Assembly (NCBI GenBank): GCA_963675235.2
Contig: CAXXFU010000005.1
Coordinates: 1-64,000 of the forward strand
DNA length: 64,000 nt
DNA from: JAHJQZ01 sp963675235
Lineage (GTDB): Bacteria > Pseudomonadota > Alphaproteobacteria > Rhizobiales > Devosiaceae
Reading direction: 5' to 3'
Made by a program: the position numbers and the translations under genes. The notes beneath the pieces were generated by a model, which searched no databases, was not told the origin of the DNA, and worked only from the letters and a program-made list of their open reading frames with translations. Below, piece by piece: positions 8,435 through 15,806 of the stretch; position 1 is the stretch's first letter; the number at the start of each line of letters is the position of its first letter.

Positions 8435-9196
8435 ATGCCGCAAACCAACAAGAACGAAATATTAGTCAAGGATCAGAACATTTTAGGTTCTGAATATGGA
8501 GAGGCGTTTTTTCACTGCAAACAGGAATTATATAGGGTTTCGAGTCAATGGGATCGATACGAAACGCTGTTTTCAACAAAGACAAGAGTGAATATACTTA
8601 ATGAAGCCAGTGGCAATTTTTGGCACGCTTTACAAGGAGTGCTGTTCGAAACGGTTCTTTTAGGTTTGTGTCGACTCACAGACCCTCCAAGCACAATGAA
8701 TCATAGAAATCTGAGTGTAAGAACACTATTCGAACTTGATCCATCAAAGAGCAAAATTCGGTTTCAATCGCGTATTGATAAAGCAAACAACGATACAAAG
8801 TTTGCAAGGTCTTGGCGCGACAAGAGAATCGCTCACAACGATTACAAGCAATTAACCGGTTCCGCGAACAAAATGGAAATTGCCACGCGCCTTAAGGTTT
8901 CAAAGGCGATTGTCAGTATCCATGAGGTGTTGCGTTGGGTTCAAGGAAAATACTTTGATGGTGATCTTTTCTTACTTGATTTAGGAGATTCAGACACAAA
9001 CGTTCTTCTGTCTCGGCTTGAACTCGGCAATGAATTTCGAAGAAGACATATAGAAGAACTCGGAAACAAGGTGTTTCCTGGGCAATATTCATTCGAGCAT
9101 AAAATATTCAAGGAGGATTACGGCCGTGTTAAACGATACTCAGCTCAAGGGAAGGGTAAAAAACCAGTTACTCCGAAGAAATACAAAATCTTCTAG
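8435..9196 (+). CDS. AT-rich accessory gene, HEPN/AbiU2-like protein (putative)
   Basis: This 253-residue protein stands out by its low GC content and by codon use unlike its neighbours, which suggests recent transfer. Near residues 127-136 is WRDKRIAHND, in which Arg128 and His134 fit the R-x(4-6)-H catalytic pattern of HEPN domains; the same 'RxKxIAH' pattern is seen in AbiU2-type proteins of phage-defence loci. The preceding segment (FWHALQGVLFETVLLGLCRLTD, residues 62-83) looks like the helix that precedes this motif. The C-terminal 70 residues are basic. There is no partner nucleotidyltransferase or other toxin-antitoxin gene next to it. It sits alone between two repeat clusters. The HEPN assignment is inference from the motif; AbiU2 family membership is not proved. 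Confidence 0.6.
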   Translation: MPQTNKNEILVKDQNILGSEYGEAFFHCKQELYRVSSQWDRYETLFSTKTRVNILNEASGNFWHALQGVLFETVLLGLCRLTDPPSTMNHRNLSVRTLFELDPSKSKIRFQSRIDKANNDTKFARSWRDKRIAHNDYKQLTGSANKMEIATRLKVSKAIVSIHEVLRWVQGKYFDGDLFLLDLGDSDTNVLLSRLELGNEFRRRHIEELGNKVFPGQYSFEHKIFKEDYGRVKRYSAQGKGKKPVTPKKYKIF

Positions 9197-9360
9197 AATC
9201 AAAAAAGTAACTAAATTTCTATTACCGTGACAATGTGGGACACTTTACTAAACACGCCAACTCCCCCAATTAGCACCTCGCACCGCCAATAGGCCCCGCG
9301 ATCAAGTCACGGGGCGACATAGAGCGAAAGGCGGTGTCCGTAGGCCATCCCTCCCCCGGG

Positions 9361-9390
9361 GGTCGTCCCGGGACTTGATCCCGGGACCCA
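9361..9390. repeat. Palindromic repeat, variant GTCCCGGGACTTGATCCCGGGAC
   Basis: GTCCCGGG (9364-9371) and CCCGGGAC (9380-9387) are the arms of a short palindrome around a TTGAT centre. It is a variant of the repeat family found three more times within 600 bases, with the centre TTGAC or TCAAG. Confidence 0.75.
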
Positions 9391-9448
9391 TTCGCGCTCT
9401 CGGCAGGGACTGCAGTGCTTGTTTGCCAAATGCACGAAACTCTCCCCC

Positions 9449-9478
9449 GTCATCCTCGGGTTTGACCCGAGGATCCAT
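9449..9478. repeat. Palindromic repeat, CCTCGGGTTTGACCCGAGG type
   Basis: The arms CCTCGGGT and ACCCGAGG enclose a TTG centre. This is the common intergenic 'CATCCTCGGGTTTGACCCGAGGATCCA' type repeat of alphaproteobacteria; it forms a hairpin in either strand. Confidence 0.8.
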
Positions 9479-9565
9479 GAGCGGACTGCCGCAAGCGCAG
9501 AGGTTGATCGTGGAACTCAACCGGACCGCACGTCCATTCATCCAGGCGCCTGTTGCCGCATCGCG

Positions 9566-9595
9566 TGGATCCTCGGGTCAAGCCCGAGAATGACG
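9566..9595. repeat. Palindromic repeat, inverted orientation copy
   Basis: GGATCCTCGGGTCAAGCCCG (start of the unit) followed by AGAATGAC is the opposite-strand form of the 9449 copy with one mismatch in the right arm. It lies 35 bases beyond the stop codon side of the GIY-YIG gene. Confidence 0.75.
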
Positions 9596-9629
9596 AACTG
9601 AGCGCTTTGCGCATCCGGCGACTCTCCCA

Positions 9630-9917
9630 TCACCGCGCAATCCGCGGCCACAAATCCTGCCATTTCGGGTTCTCGTTCTCGATCAGGTCGAGTTTCCACT
9701 GCCGCACCCAGTGCTTGATGGTTTTCTCGCGCTGGATGGCGTCGCGGATGTCGGCGAATTCCTCGTGCCAGACGAGCATTTTCACGCGGTACTTGCTGGT
9801 GAAGCCGGGGACTTCGCCCTCGCGATGTTCCGAGACGCGCCGGACGAGATCGCTGGTCACGCCGGCATAGAGCGTGCCGCGCGGCTTGCTCGCCATGATG
9901 TAGACCCATCCGCCCAT
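9630..9917 (-). CDS. GIY-YIG domain nuclease-like protein
   Basis: The 95-residue protein is a stand-alone GIY-YIG domain. The first motif is VYIM (residues 5-8), the second is LYAGVTSDLVRRVSEHREG (residues 16-34), in which Tyr17 and Gly19 occupy the YIG position and Arg26 the catalytic arginine. Further features are YRVKMLVWHEEFADIRDAIQRE, where the Glu of AIQREKTIKHW is the usual metal ligand. These short 'YhbQ/UvrC N-terminal-like' proteins are very common in alphaproteobacteria near repeats and their function is unknown. The ATG at 9917 starts the domain; earlier codons belong to a repeat. There is no strong Shine-Dalgarno sequence. Strong repeats flank both sides. Confidence 0.9.
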   Translation of the reverse strand: MGGWVYIMASKPRGTLYAGVTSDLVRRVSEHREGEVPGFTSKYRVKMLVWHEEFADIRDAIQREKTIKHWVRQWKLDLIENENPKWQDLWPRIAR

Positions 9918-9937
9918 GCAACAGAGGCAACGCCGCT

Positions 9938-9967
9938 TGGATCCTCGGGTCAAGCCCGAGGATGACG
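9938..9967. repeat. Palindromic repeat, CCTCGGGTCAAGCCCGAGG type
   Basis: Arms CCTCGGG and CCCGAGG enclose TCAAG. It is 20 bases upstream of the GIY-YIG start codon and its last bases are the first unit of the tandem repeat that follows. Confidence 0.8.
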
Positions 9968-10050
9968 CGGGGGAATGAGGATAACGCAGGGGCAGAGGAT
10001 AACGCATGGGGCAGAGGATGACACAGGGGCAGAGGATGACGCATGGGGCG
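9958..10050 (+). repeat. Five tandem copies of an 18-19-bp unit
   Basis: Units begin at 9958, 9977, 9995, 10014 and 10032; the type unit is GAGGATGACGCATGGGGCG, with GATAACG or GATGACA variants. The first unit overlaps the right arm of the palindromic repeat at 9938-9967, which suggests that the array arose by local duplication of the repeat end. There are no CRISPR-like spacers. Confidence 0.85.
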
Positions 10051-10072
10051 AACCGCGTCGCCAGACCCAAAC

Positions 10073-10113
10073 CTTCATCCTGCGCTTGTCGAAGGGCGAA
10101 GGTTTGGCCACGA
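10073..10113. repeat. CATCCTGCGCTTGTCGAAGGGCG-type repeat
   Basis: A diverged copy of the 8298-8335 repeat, sharing the following GGTTTGGCCA. The shared flank shows that the repeat unit is longer than the palindromic core. Confidence 0.7.
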
Positions 10114-10130
10114 ACCCGGCTAAGGGCCTC

Positions 10131-10177
10131 GTCCTTCGACAGGCTCAGGATGAGGTCTTCGACAGGCTCAGGATGAG
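10131..10177. repeat. Two adjacent inverted copies of the TTCGACAGGCTCAGGATGAG repeat
   Basis: GTCCTTCGACAGGCTCAGGA starts the first copy (10131-10154) and a near-identical second copy follows directly (10155-10177). Both are in the opposite orientation to 8298-8335 and 10073-10113. Confidence 0.8.
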
Positions 10178-10341
10178 ACCCCGCGCAAGCGACGCGCCCC
10201 CTATTCGCCATTCGCTCGCCGCTGCCCCTTTCACCTCCCCCCAAAAAACTAATCCCCGCCCCATTCCCCTCCCCGCATACTCCGGCTCACGTGCCTGCCA
10301 TGAGCAAGGATGCATACGAGCTTCCGGCAGTGGAGGTCAGT

Positions 10342-10387
10342 CAGAAAAAGTGGGAACCGGTTGTTCGGTTCGACTGACCGACCACCA
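10342..10387 (+). repeat. 45-bp interspersed repeat, copy B
   Basis: Starts CAGAAAAAGTGGGAACCGG and ends CCGACCACCA. Together with copy A it encloses about 2.1 kb holding the HEPN-like gene, the GIY-YIG gene and all the palindromic repeats. The AAAAGTGGGAACCGGTT core resembles repeats widespread in rhizobial genomes. Confidence 0.7.
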
Positions 10388-10406
10388 GACTATGCACGGC
10401 CTGGGC

Positions 10407-10428
10407 GGACGAAGGGTCGCCTTCGTCC
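10407..10428. repeat. Perfect 9-bp hairpin
   Basis: GGACGAAGG (10407-10415) and CCTTCGTCC (10420-10428) pair perfectly around a GTCG tetraloop. No T run follows on either strand, so it is not a standard intrinsic terminator. Confidence 0.7.
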
Positions 10429-10634
10429 GGGCCAAGCTGCGTCACCGGCCAGTAATTGCCGAGGCCAGCCGTAAGCCGTACACGGGGGCCTGCATGCGCC
10501 TCGTGGGGTCGCCATGACATTGCCAGGGGCACAAGGTAGCGCCCTGGCGGGGTCGTTGCAGATGGCGCGCGCAGGTGGGGGTTAAGACGGGTCAGCACCC
10601 CGAGGTTACGCAGGATACGCCAAAAATCCCGGGC

Positions 10635-10705
10635 AACGCGGGGCGTCAGACGCCTCACTCTTATCGCCGGACTAACCGGCACCGAGGTGACTGACGCCCC
10701 GCGTT
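10635..10705. repeat. 15-bp perfect inverted repeat with inner hairpin
   Basis: AACGCGGGGCGTCAG (10635-10649) is the exact reverse complement of 10691-10705. Between the arms GCCGG (10666-10670) and CCGGC (10676-10680) form a smaller hairpin. The element may be a large folded RNA/DNA structure or the relic of a mobile element; no transposase remains. Confidence 0.7.
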
Positions 10706-10822
10706 TGCTCCCAATCATGCCTTCGGCCACGATGTGGCGCGGGGATGCCCGGGCGCGCAAACCGGCTTGATCCCGCACCCGCACCCCGCCACACTGCCCG
10801 CCCCGTCCCCGGAGCATCGCCC

Positions 10823-11170
10823 ATGCCGCAAAAGATCTATGCCATGGCTTTCGCCAGAGTCTATCCGGCCTATGTCGCCAAGGCCGAGCGCAAGGGGCGC
10901 ACGCGGGACGAGGTCGACGAGATCATCTTCTGGCTGACCGGACATACCAAAACCTCGCTGGCGGCAGAGGTGGAGAACGGAACCAATGTCGAGGACTTCT
11001 TCGCCAACGCGCCGGCAATGAACCCGAAGCGGGCGCTGATCAAGGGCGTCGTCTGCGGCGTGCGCGTCGAGGAGATCGAGGAGGAAACCATGCGGGAAAT
11101 CCGCATTCTCGACAAACTCATCGACGAACTGGCCAGGGGCAAGGCAATGGACAAGATCCTCAGGCGCTAG
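10823..11170 (+). CDS. DUF2200 domain protein
   Basis: The 115-residue protein matches DUF2200 (COG4898): it begins MPQKIYAMAFARVYPAYVAK, then has KGRTRDEVDEIIFWLTGH and a middle part with EDFFANAPAMNPKRALIKGV. It ends with a helical segment EIRILDKLIDELARGKAMDKIL. It is soluble and of unknown function. The start was placed at 10823 because the conserved N-terminus begins there; the frame is open further upstream through repeat sequence. It is followed by corA on the opposite strand, 19 bases apart. Confidence 0.9.
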   Translation: MPQKIYAMAFARVYPAYVAKAERKGRTRDEVDEIIFWLTGHTKTSLAAEVENGTNVEDFFANAPAMNPKRALIKGVVCGVRVEEIEEETMREIRILDKLIDELARGKAMDKILRR

Positions 11171-11189
11171 CGCAAGGACGCCCCTCGCC

Positions 11190-12143
11190 TCACAGCCACT
11201 TGCGGCTCTTGAAATAGAGGAACGGCAGGATGGCCGAGGCGATCATCAGGCAAATGGCGAAGGGGTAGCCGAAGGGCCAGTCGAGCTCGGGCATGAAGTG
11301 GAAGTTCATGCCGTAGATCGAGGCGACCAGCGTCGGCGGCAGGAAGACCACCGCCGCCACCGAGAAGATCTTGATGATGGCGTTCTGCTCGATGTTGATC
11401 AGACCGAGCGTGGCGTCGAGCAGGAAGGTGATCTTCTGGGCCAGAAAGCCGGAATGATCGGTCAGCGAGCGGACGTCGGCGACCAGGGCGTTGAGCTGTT
11501 CGCGCGCCTCCTCGCCGCCGCCGAGCTTGGGCGCGAGATAGGCGAACACCCGTTCGAGGGTGGCCAGGCTGTCGCGAATATCGGAGGTCAGGTCGCCCTT
11601 CTGGCCGATCTGTTCGAGCGTCGCCTTGTAATTGGCGTCCGAACGCGTCTCGGCGCCCTTCTGGCCGAACACGGTGCGCGAGATCACGTCGACCTCGTGC
11701 CCGGCGCGTTCGAGGATGTCGGCCAGCCGGTCGACGATGGTCTCGAACAGCGCGAACAGCACGGTCTCGCCACTGACCAGGCCGAGCCCCGCCTTCTCGG
11801 CCCTGACCGGAAACGCCGCGAAGGAGCGCGGTTCGGTGTAGCGGATGGTCACCAGGCGGTGATCGATCAAAACGAAGGTGATCGGCTCGACAACGGCGTC
11901 GTCGCTTTCGGTCTGCGACGGGATCAGCGCCGTCATGAAATGGGCGCCGTCCTCGGAGTAGAGCCGCGAGGTGATCTCGATCTCCTGCATCTCGTCCTTG
12001 GTCGGAACTTCGATGCCCAGTTGCTTCTCGAGCTGCTGCTCTTCATCGCGCGTCGGCTGGAACAGGTCCCACCAGACGACGGTTTCGGCCTCGGCGGCGA
12101 CGGGCTTCAGCCGGTCGCCGGCAAGTTCGTAGGCGCGGATCAT
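11190..12143 (-). CDS. corA: CorA-family magnesium/divalent cation transporter
   Basis: The 317-residue protein has the CorA signature YGMNFHF (GMN) near residue 278, between two membrane helices: the first is AVVFLPPTLVASI, the second FAICLMIASAILPFLYF. The large N-terminal cytoplasmic domain contains EIEITSRLYSED and the long helix before the pore (LATLERVFAYLAPKLG to FLLDATLGLINIEQN). The start is the ATG at 12143 (MIRAYELAGDRLKP); further upstream codons are unlikely. CorA forms a pentamer that lets Mg2+ enter the cell. The gene is transcribed away from the DksA-like gene across a 164-base divergent region. Confidence 0.95.
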   Translation of the reverse strand: MIRAYELAGDRLKPVAAEAETVVWWDLFQPTRDEEQQLEKQLGIEVPTKDEMQEIEITSRLYSEDGAHFMTALIPSQTESDDAVVEPITFVLIDHRLVTIRYTEPRSFAAFPVRAEKAGLGLVSGETVLFALFETIVDRLADILERAGHEVDVISRTVFGQKGAETRSDANYKATLEQIGQKGDLTSDIRDSLATLERVFAYLAPKLGGGEEAREQLNALVADVRSLTDHSGFLAQKITFLLDATLGLINIEQNAIIKIFSVAAVVFLPPTLVASIYGMNFHFMPELDWPFGYPFAICLMIASAILPFLYFKSRKWL

Positions 12144-12307
12144 GCTTGGCCTCCACCAATGAGCAGCGTTCGGCCGTATTCGAGCGCACCCAAGCCGCCG
12201 GGGCAAGCGATTCGGCAGTTTGTCGGTTCGGCACGGGCTTGACCGGGGGCGTCCGGGGCGATCTGCTGTGACGACCCGATGGCACCGGCCAAAATGAAAC
12301 GAGCCTC

Positions 12308-12664
12308 ATGACCTCTCCCGATCCCGAAGCCCTTGCCGCCCGCCTGGTTCCGCGCCTCGCAGCGGAGCGCGCCGAGCTTGAGGCCCTGTCACGGCAGAGT
12401 GCCGCCGACCGCGCGCCGGTGGCGCTCGACCAGCAGAGCGTCGGGCGGGTGTCGCGCGGCGATGCACTGCAGGGACAGGCCATGGCGCAGGATGCCGAGC
12501 GCCGGCGCCGCAAGCGCCTGGTGATGATTGACGCGGCGCGCCGGCGCGCCGAGGACGGCGAATTCGGCTATTGCGCCTCCTGCGGCGAACCGATTGCCGA
12601 AAAGCGTCTCGAACTCGACCCGGCCGCCACCGAGTGCATCGCCTGCGCCCGCTTGAACGGATAA
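12308..12664 (+). CDS. DksA/TraR-family C4 zinc-finger protein
   Basis: The 118-residue protein has the DksA/TraR zinc finger near the C-terminus: CASCGEP (residues 97-103) and CIACARLNG (110-118), giving four cysteines C-x2-C-x(13)-C-x2-C. It lacks the long N-terminal coiled coil with DxxDxA tip of true DksA, but has a basic helix RRRRKRLVMIDAARRRAEDG. Such short proteins are found widely in alphaproteobacteria and may bind RNA polymerase secondary channel. Function is inferred from the fold only. Confidence 0.9.
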   Translation: MTSPDPEALAARLVPRLAAERAELEALSRQSAADRAPVALDQQSVGRVSRGDALQGQAMAQDAERRRRKRLVMIDAARRRAEDGEFGYCASCGEPIAEKRLELDPAATECIACARLNG

Positions 12665-12831
12665 GCACCTGCGGCAATTCCGGGCCGCCGGTACAAATTC
12701 TGTTCCCGCTCCTGTAGACTGCCGCAACATCACATTCGCAAGCCATTCGTGGCGCTCAGGCAAACCGTCTCCCGACGGTGGCGGTTTGCTGCCGTTTATG
12801 GCGTGCCCCAACTACCGAGAGGACCACCACC

Positions 12832-13455
12832 ATGGGAAACCGTGCCGAAATCCACGATCGCGTACTTGCCGCCAAATCGGTCGAGGAGCTGATGGAGGCC
12901 TATGAGGAATGGGCCGCCAATTACGATCACGACCTCACCGACGAATGGGGCTATTTCGCTCCCAGGAGCGTTGCCGAACTCGTTGCCGAACAGGTCAAAG
13001 ATCGCAATGCCGCTGTGCTGGATGCGGGCTGCGGCACCGGTCTTGTTGGCCTGCACCTGAGCCAGCAGGGATTCAGCCAGATTGACGGCGCCGACTACTC
13101 GCAAGGCATGCTCGATCAGGCAGAGGCCAAGAAGGTGTATCGAAACCTGACGAAGCTCGATCTCAACAACGCTCTGCCCATTGCCGACGACAGCTATGAC
13201 CTCGTCACCTGCGTCGGCACCTTCACCTCGGCCCATGTCATTCCCGAGGCACTGCTCGAATTCGTCCGCATCACCCGCGCGGGCGGCGCCATGTGCTTCA
13301 CGGTGCGCGACAGCTATTGGGACGAGACAAAATTCCTCAAGCTGCTGACCGAACTCGAGCTCGGCGGCAAGGCCGAGCTGAAGCAATTGCGCACCGAATT
13401 GTACATTGGCAGCGAAGGCTCCTACTCCAAGGTGATCCTGCTGGAGGTCCGCTAG
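12832..13455 (+). CDS. Class I SAM-dependent methyltransferase
   Basis: The 207-residue protein has the Rossmann-fold motif I VLDAGCGTGLVGLHL near residues 60-75, motif II-like DGADYSQGML, and motif IV/V DLVTCVGTFTSAHVIPEA. The N-terminal part (AKSVEELMEAYEEWAANYDHD) is typical of Methyltransf_11/25 proteins, often called WBSCR27-like. The ATG at 12832 is preceded by GAGAGGA. The substrate is unknown; small molecules are more likely than RNA for this subgroup, but this cannot be read from the sequence. Confidence 0.9.
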   Translation: MGNRAEIHDRVLAAKSVEELMEAYEEWAANYDHDLTDEWGYFAPRSVAELVAEQVKDRNAAVLDAGCGTGLVGLHLSQQGFSQIDGADYSQGMLDQAEAKKVYRNLTKLDLNNALPIADDSYDLVTCVGTFTSAHVIPEALLEFVRITRAGGAMCFTVRDSYWDETKFLKLLTELELGGKAELKQLRTELYIGSEGSYSKVILLEVR

Positions 13456-13543
13456 CTGGCAACGCCAGGCCGGCGTGCGCCAGCGCCGGTTCCGCATCCC
13501 ATTTTGCGCTGCCACTTTACCTTCCAGGGCGAAGCAAATTAGT

Positions 13544-13555
13544 GTTAGCGCTAAC
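13544..13555. promoter_or_regulatory. LacI/GalR-type operator palindrome
   Basis: GTTAGCGCTAAC is a perfect 12-base palindrome with the CG centre typical of LacI-family operators (TGTTAGCGCTAACA). It lies 92 bases upstream of the SDR gene start at 13648, so it probably controls that gene. No LacI-family regulator gene is in the window. Confidence 0.55.
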
Positions 13556-13647
13556 CATCCTATTGTAAAACCATGTGATCGCCGTAGACGCTGTCACGGC
13601 GTCCTTCCTTCCGGATCCAGTTGGACAGACATTTCGGAGAAGCGAAA

Positions 13648-14526
13648 ATGAAGAACATTGTCGTCACAGGCGGTAGTGGCAAGGCCGGGCGCGCGGTCTG
13701 TCGCGATCTGGTCGCTCACGGCTATGCCGTGCTCAATCTCGATATCCAGCCCTCGAAAGATGCGGTGTGCCCGTTCATGAAGGTCGACCTGACCGATCTG
13801 GGCGAAGTGCTAGACGCCATGGACCGGGCCAACCGCAAGGACAGTCCGTTCCGGCCCTTCGCCAAGCCCGACGCCATCGTCCATCTCGCGGCGCTGCCAG
13901 CGCCCGAACTGCAGTCGGACATCGTCACCTTCAAGAACAATGTCATCTCGACCTATGTGATGTTCGACGCCGCCGTGCGGCTCGGGGTCAAGCGGGTCGT
14001 CTGGGCGTCGAGCGAGACCACGCTCGGCCTGCCGATGAACCCGGAAAACCCGCCAGCCTATCTGCCGGTCGACGAAGACCACCCGATGCGTCCGAACAGC
14101 ACCTATTCGCTGTCCAAGGATCTCGGCGAGGAGATGGCGCGCCAGTTCTCCCGCTGGAACCCCGATATGACCTTCATCGGCCTGAGGCTGTCCAACGTCA
14201 TGGAGCCGCACGACTACGCCAATTTCAAAACCTGGCAGGACGACGCCAGCGTGCGCCAGTGGAATGCCTGGGGCTATATCGATGCCCGTGATTCGGCCCA
14301 GGCCGTTCGCAAGAGCCTGACGGTCGATTTCACCGGCGCCGACCATTTCATCATCGCCAATGCCGACGGCGTGATGGAACGTCCCAATGCCGAGTTGATC
14401 GCCGAAGTGTTCCCCGATGTCGAGCTGCGCAAACAGGTCAGCGAACACGAAACGCTGTTGAGCATCGACAAGGCGCGCCGGATTCTCGGCTATGAGCCTG
14501 AGCACTCCTGGCGCAACGAGATCTAG
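13648..14526 (+). CDS. NAD-dependent epimerase/dehydratase family protein (extended SDR)
   Basis: The 292-residue protein starts MKNIVVTGGSGKAGRAVCRD with the TGGxGxxG NAD(P)-binding motif. The catalytic YxxxK appears as YSLSK near residues 150-160 with a Ser in SSETT before it. Substrate-binding residues follow, e.g. GYIDARDSAQAV. It resembles the SDR family that includes uronate and sugar-acid dehydrogenases; substrate is not identified. The upstream LacI-type palindrome suggests control by a sugar-responsive repressor. It is followed 18 bases later by arfB on the same strand. Confidence 0.85.
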   Translation: MKNIVVTGGSGKAGRAVCRDLVAHGYAVLNLDIQPSKDAVCPFMKVDLTDLGEVLDAMDRANRKDSPFRPFAKPDAIVHLAALPAPELQSDIVTFKNNVISTYVMFDAAVRLGVKRVVWASSETTLGLPMNPENPPAYLPVDEDHPMRPNSTYSLSKDLGEEMARQFSRWNPDMTFIGLRLSNVMEPHDYANFKTWQDDASVRQWNAWGYIDARDSAQAVRKSLTVDFTGADHFIIANADGVMERPNAELIAEVFPDVELRKQVSEHETLLSIDKARRILGYEPEHSWRNEI

Positions 14527-14544
14527 GTTCAAGGGATTGCGCTG

Positions 14545-14973
14545 ATGGCCGACCCAATCCGCATATCGGACACGCTGTTCATCGACAGCGACGAGATCGC
14601 CATCAGCGCCATCCGCAGCCCCGGTCCCGGCGGTCAGAATGTCAACAAGGTGGCCAGCGCCATCCAGTTGCGCTTCGATCTGACGGGATCGCATCTGCCG
14701 GAGGGCGTGAAACAGCGTGCCGCCCGGCTCGCCGGTTCGCGCCTGACCGCGTCGGGAGAAATCGTGCTAACCGCCTCGGTCTTTCGCTCCCAGGCACAAA
14801 ACCACGAGGACGCCATCGCCCGGCTGGTGCAATTGCTCAGCCGCGCCGCCGTGCCGCCCAAGCGCCGGGTGGCGACCAAGCCGACCTATTCGTCAAAGCT
14901 TCGCCGGCTCGATGCCAAAAGCAAGCGCAGCGCCGTCAAGCAGAACAGAACACGTCGTCCGGAGATCGAGTAA
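14545..14973 (+). CDS. arfB: Alternative ribosome-rescue peptidyl-tRNA hydrolase ArfB
   Basis: The 142-residue protein contains the GGQ catalytic motif in SPGPGGQNVNKV (residues 28-39) that hydrolyses peptidyl-tRNA in stalled ribosomes. The C-terminal tail is basic (RRVATKPTYSSKLRRLDAK then KRSAVKQNRTRR), as required to enter the empty mRNA channel. Short length (no codon-recognition domains) separates it from release factors 1 and 2. It lies close behind the SDR gene, with no obvious functional link. Confidence 0.95.
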   Translation: MADPIRISDTLFIDSDEIAISAIRSPGPGGQNVNKVASAIQLRFDLTGSHLPEGVKQRAARLAGSRLTASGEIVLTASVFRSQAQNHEDAIARLVQLLSRAAVPPKRRVATKPTYSSKLRRLDAKSKRSAVKQNRTRRPEIE

Positions 14974-14988
14974 GGCCGGGCTGTCGTG

Positions 14989-15723
14989 TCAATCTGCTAT
15001 CTGAGGATCGGACGCAGGCGGGAATTTTGGTGCAGAAGTCACATGCATCTTTGGCTTGTTGTCAGCTGGTTCATCCACCAGCTTGGCGACCAGAAGACGC
15101 AATTCGGACGGCGTCATCGCACCCTTAACAACCTCTGTGTAGCCAATTCCGGCTTTTCGCAGCGCTTCCTTTTTCACGGCATCACGAGCCGCCGCCTTGC
15201 TCTGATAGTGGCCAGCGCCCTGATATTCGATGGCATGGCGTGGCCGACAAGACTCGTCAACCAGCAGCAAATCGACGCGCTTTGAATTGATGCAAGCATA
15301 GGCTTCATAGTCTTTGCAGCGGAGAATCTCTCCGAGCGAAACTTGCGCCATTACCTGCCAGCCAGGATTGCGCCGGAGGACCATGCGATCGAGTTCCCGG
15401 AACAAGCGCGCTTCGCTCTGATTCAGAAGTGGTTGCGCCCAGAATTCTGCAGCCATGACTTTGTTGAGCTGCATCGCAGCATCTGGCTTTCCGTCGAGGC
15501 CGCCGATCCGGCGGTTGCTGAAATCGCCAGTGACGGGGCGACCGCCACCGGACGTGCCTCGATCCCAGTGCCTCCACTTTTTCCGACCTCGGTTGCGCGA
15601 GGAAAAAAGAGCAATGATAATTAGCGCCGCTAATACAAGAAGCGCCGCGGCCAAGACATCGTTTGCAGCAACAATATTCGGGACCATCGCGTAAACATGC
15701 GCCACGCGAGCAAAGAACACCAT
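14989..15723 (-). CDS. DUF2726 domain membrane-anchored protein
   Basis: The 244-residue protein has a single N-terminal membrane helix (AAALLVLAALIIIALFS, residues 25-41), a Arg/Gly-rich linker, then a DUF2726 domain from about residue 90: PLLNQSEARLFRELDRMV, VMAQVSLGEILRC, then the nuclease-like core INSKRVDLLLVDESCRPRHA (residues 149-168) and HYQSKAAARDAVKKEALRKAGI. DUF2726 is in the restriction endonuclease-like superfamily, and the D-x-(6-8)-E-x-Q pattern (VDLLLVD...AIEYQG) fits the metal site. Function is not known. The ATG at 15723 gives the full anchor, but there is no good Shine-Dalgarno sequence; an in-frame ATG at 15687 is possible. Confidence 0.85.
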   Translation of the reverse strand: MVFFARVAHVYAMVPNIVAANDVLAAALLVLAALIIIALFSSRNRGRKKWRHWDRGTSGGGRPVTGDFSNRRIGGLDGKPDAAMQLNKVMAAEFWAQPLLNQSEARLFRELDRMVLRRNPGWQVMAQVSLGEILRCKDYEAYACINSKRVDLLLVDESCRPRHAIEYQGAGHYQSKAAARDAVKKEALRKAGIGYTEVVKGAMTPSELRLLVAKLVDEPADNKPKMHVTSAPKFPPASDPQIAD

Positions 15724-15806
15724 AAGCGTTTTGCCGCAATTATTGTGTGTCTATGCACTCGATGGAAACTATTTGGGCGCACCCGAAAGAATGAGACCGG
15801 CCTTGA

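Larger units (their letters stand above)
9197..9629. other. Intergenic repeat-rich stretch right of the HEPN-like gene
   Basis: About 430 bases without a gene. It contains three separate palindromic repeat copies (listed individually) and otherwise unremarkable sequence. Small open frames here are products of the repeats, which read as 'RVKPEDD' or 'SSGLTRG' type peptides in several frames. Confidence 0.7.
9918..10822. other. Repeat- and hairpin-rich stretch without a gene
   Basis: About 900 bases between the GIY-YIG gene and the DUF2200 gene. It holds a palindromic repeat, a five-copy tandem repeat, four CATCCTGAGCCTGTCGAAGG-type units, copy B of the 45-bp repeat, a perfect 9-bp hairpin and a 15-bp inverted repeat (listed separately). 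A 158-codon open frame runs leftwards through 10341-10817 but its composition and lack of start signal argue against a gene. Confidence 0.7.

Noticed and set aside
9958..10050. CRISPR-like array
   Set aside because: Units of 18-19 bp follow each other directly without spacers, and no cas genes are nearby.
10341..10817. Leftward 158-codon open frame through the hairpin-rich region
   Set aside because: It covers a repeat and two hairpins, has no ribosome-binding site and no recognisable domain; more likely non-coding.
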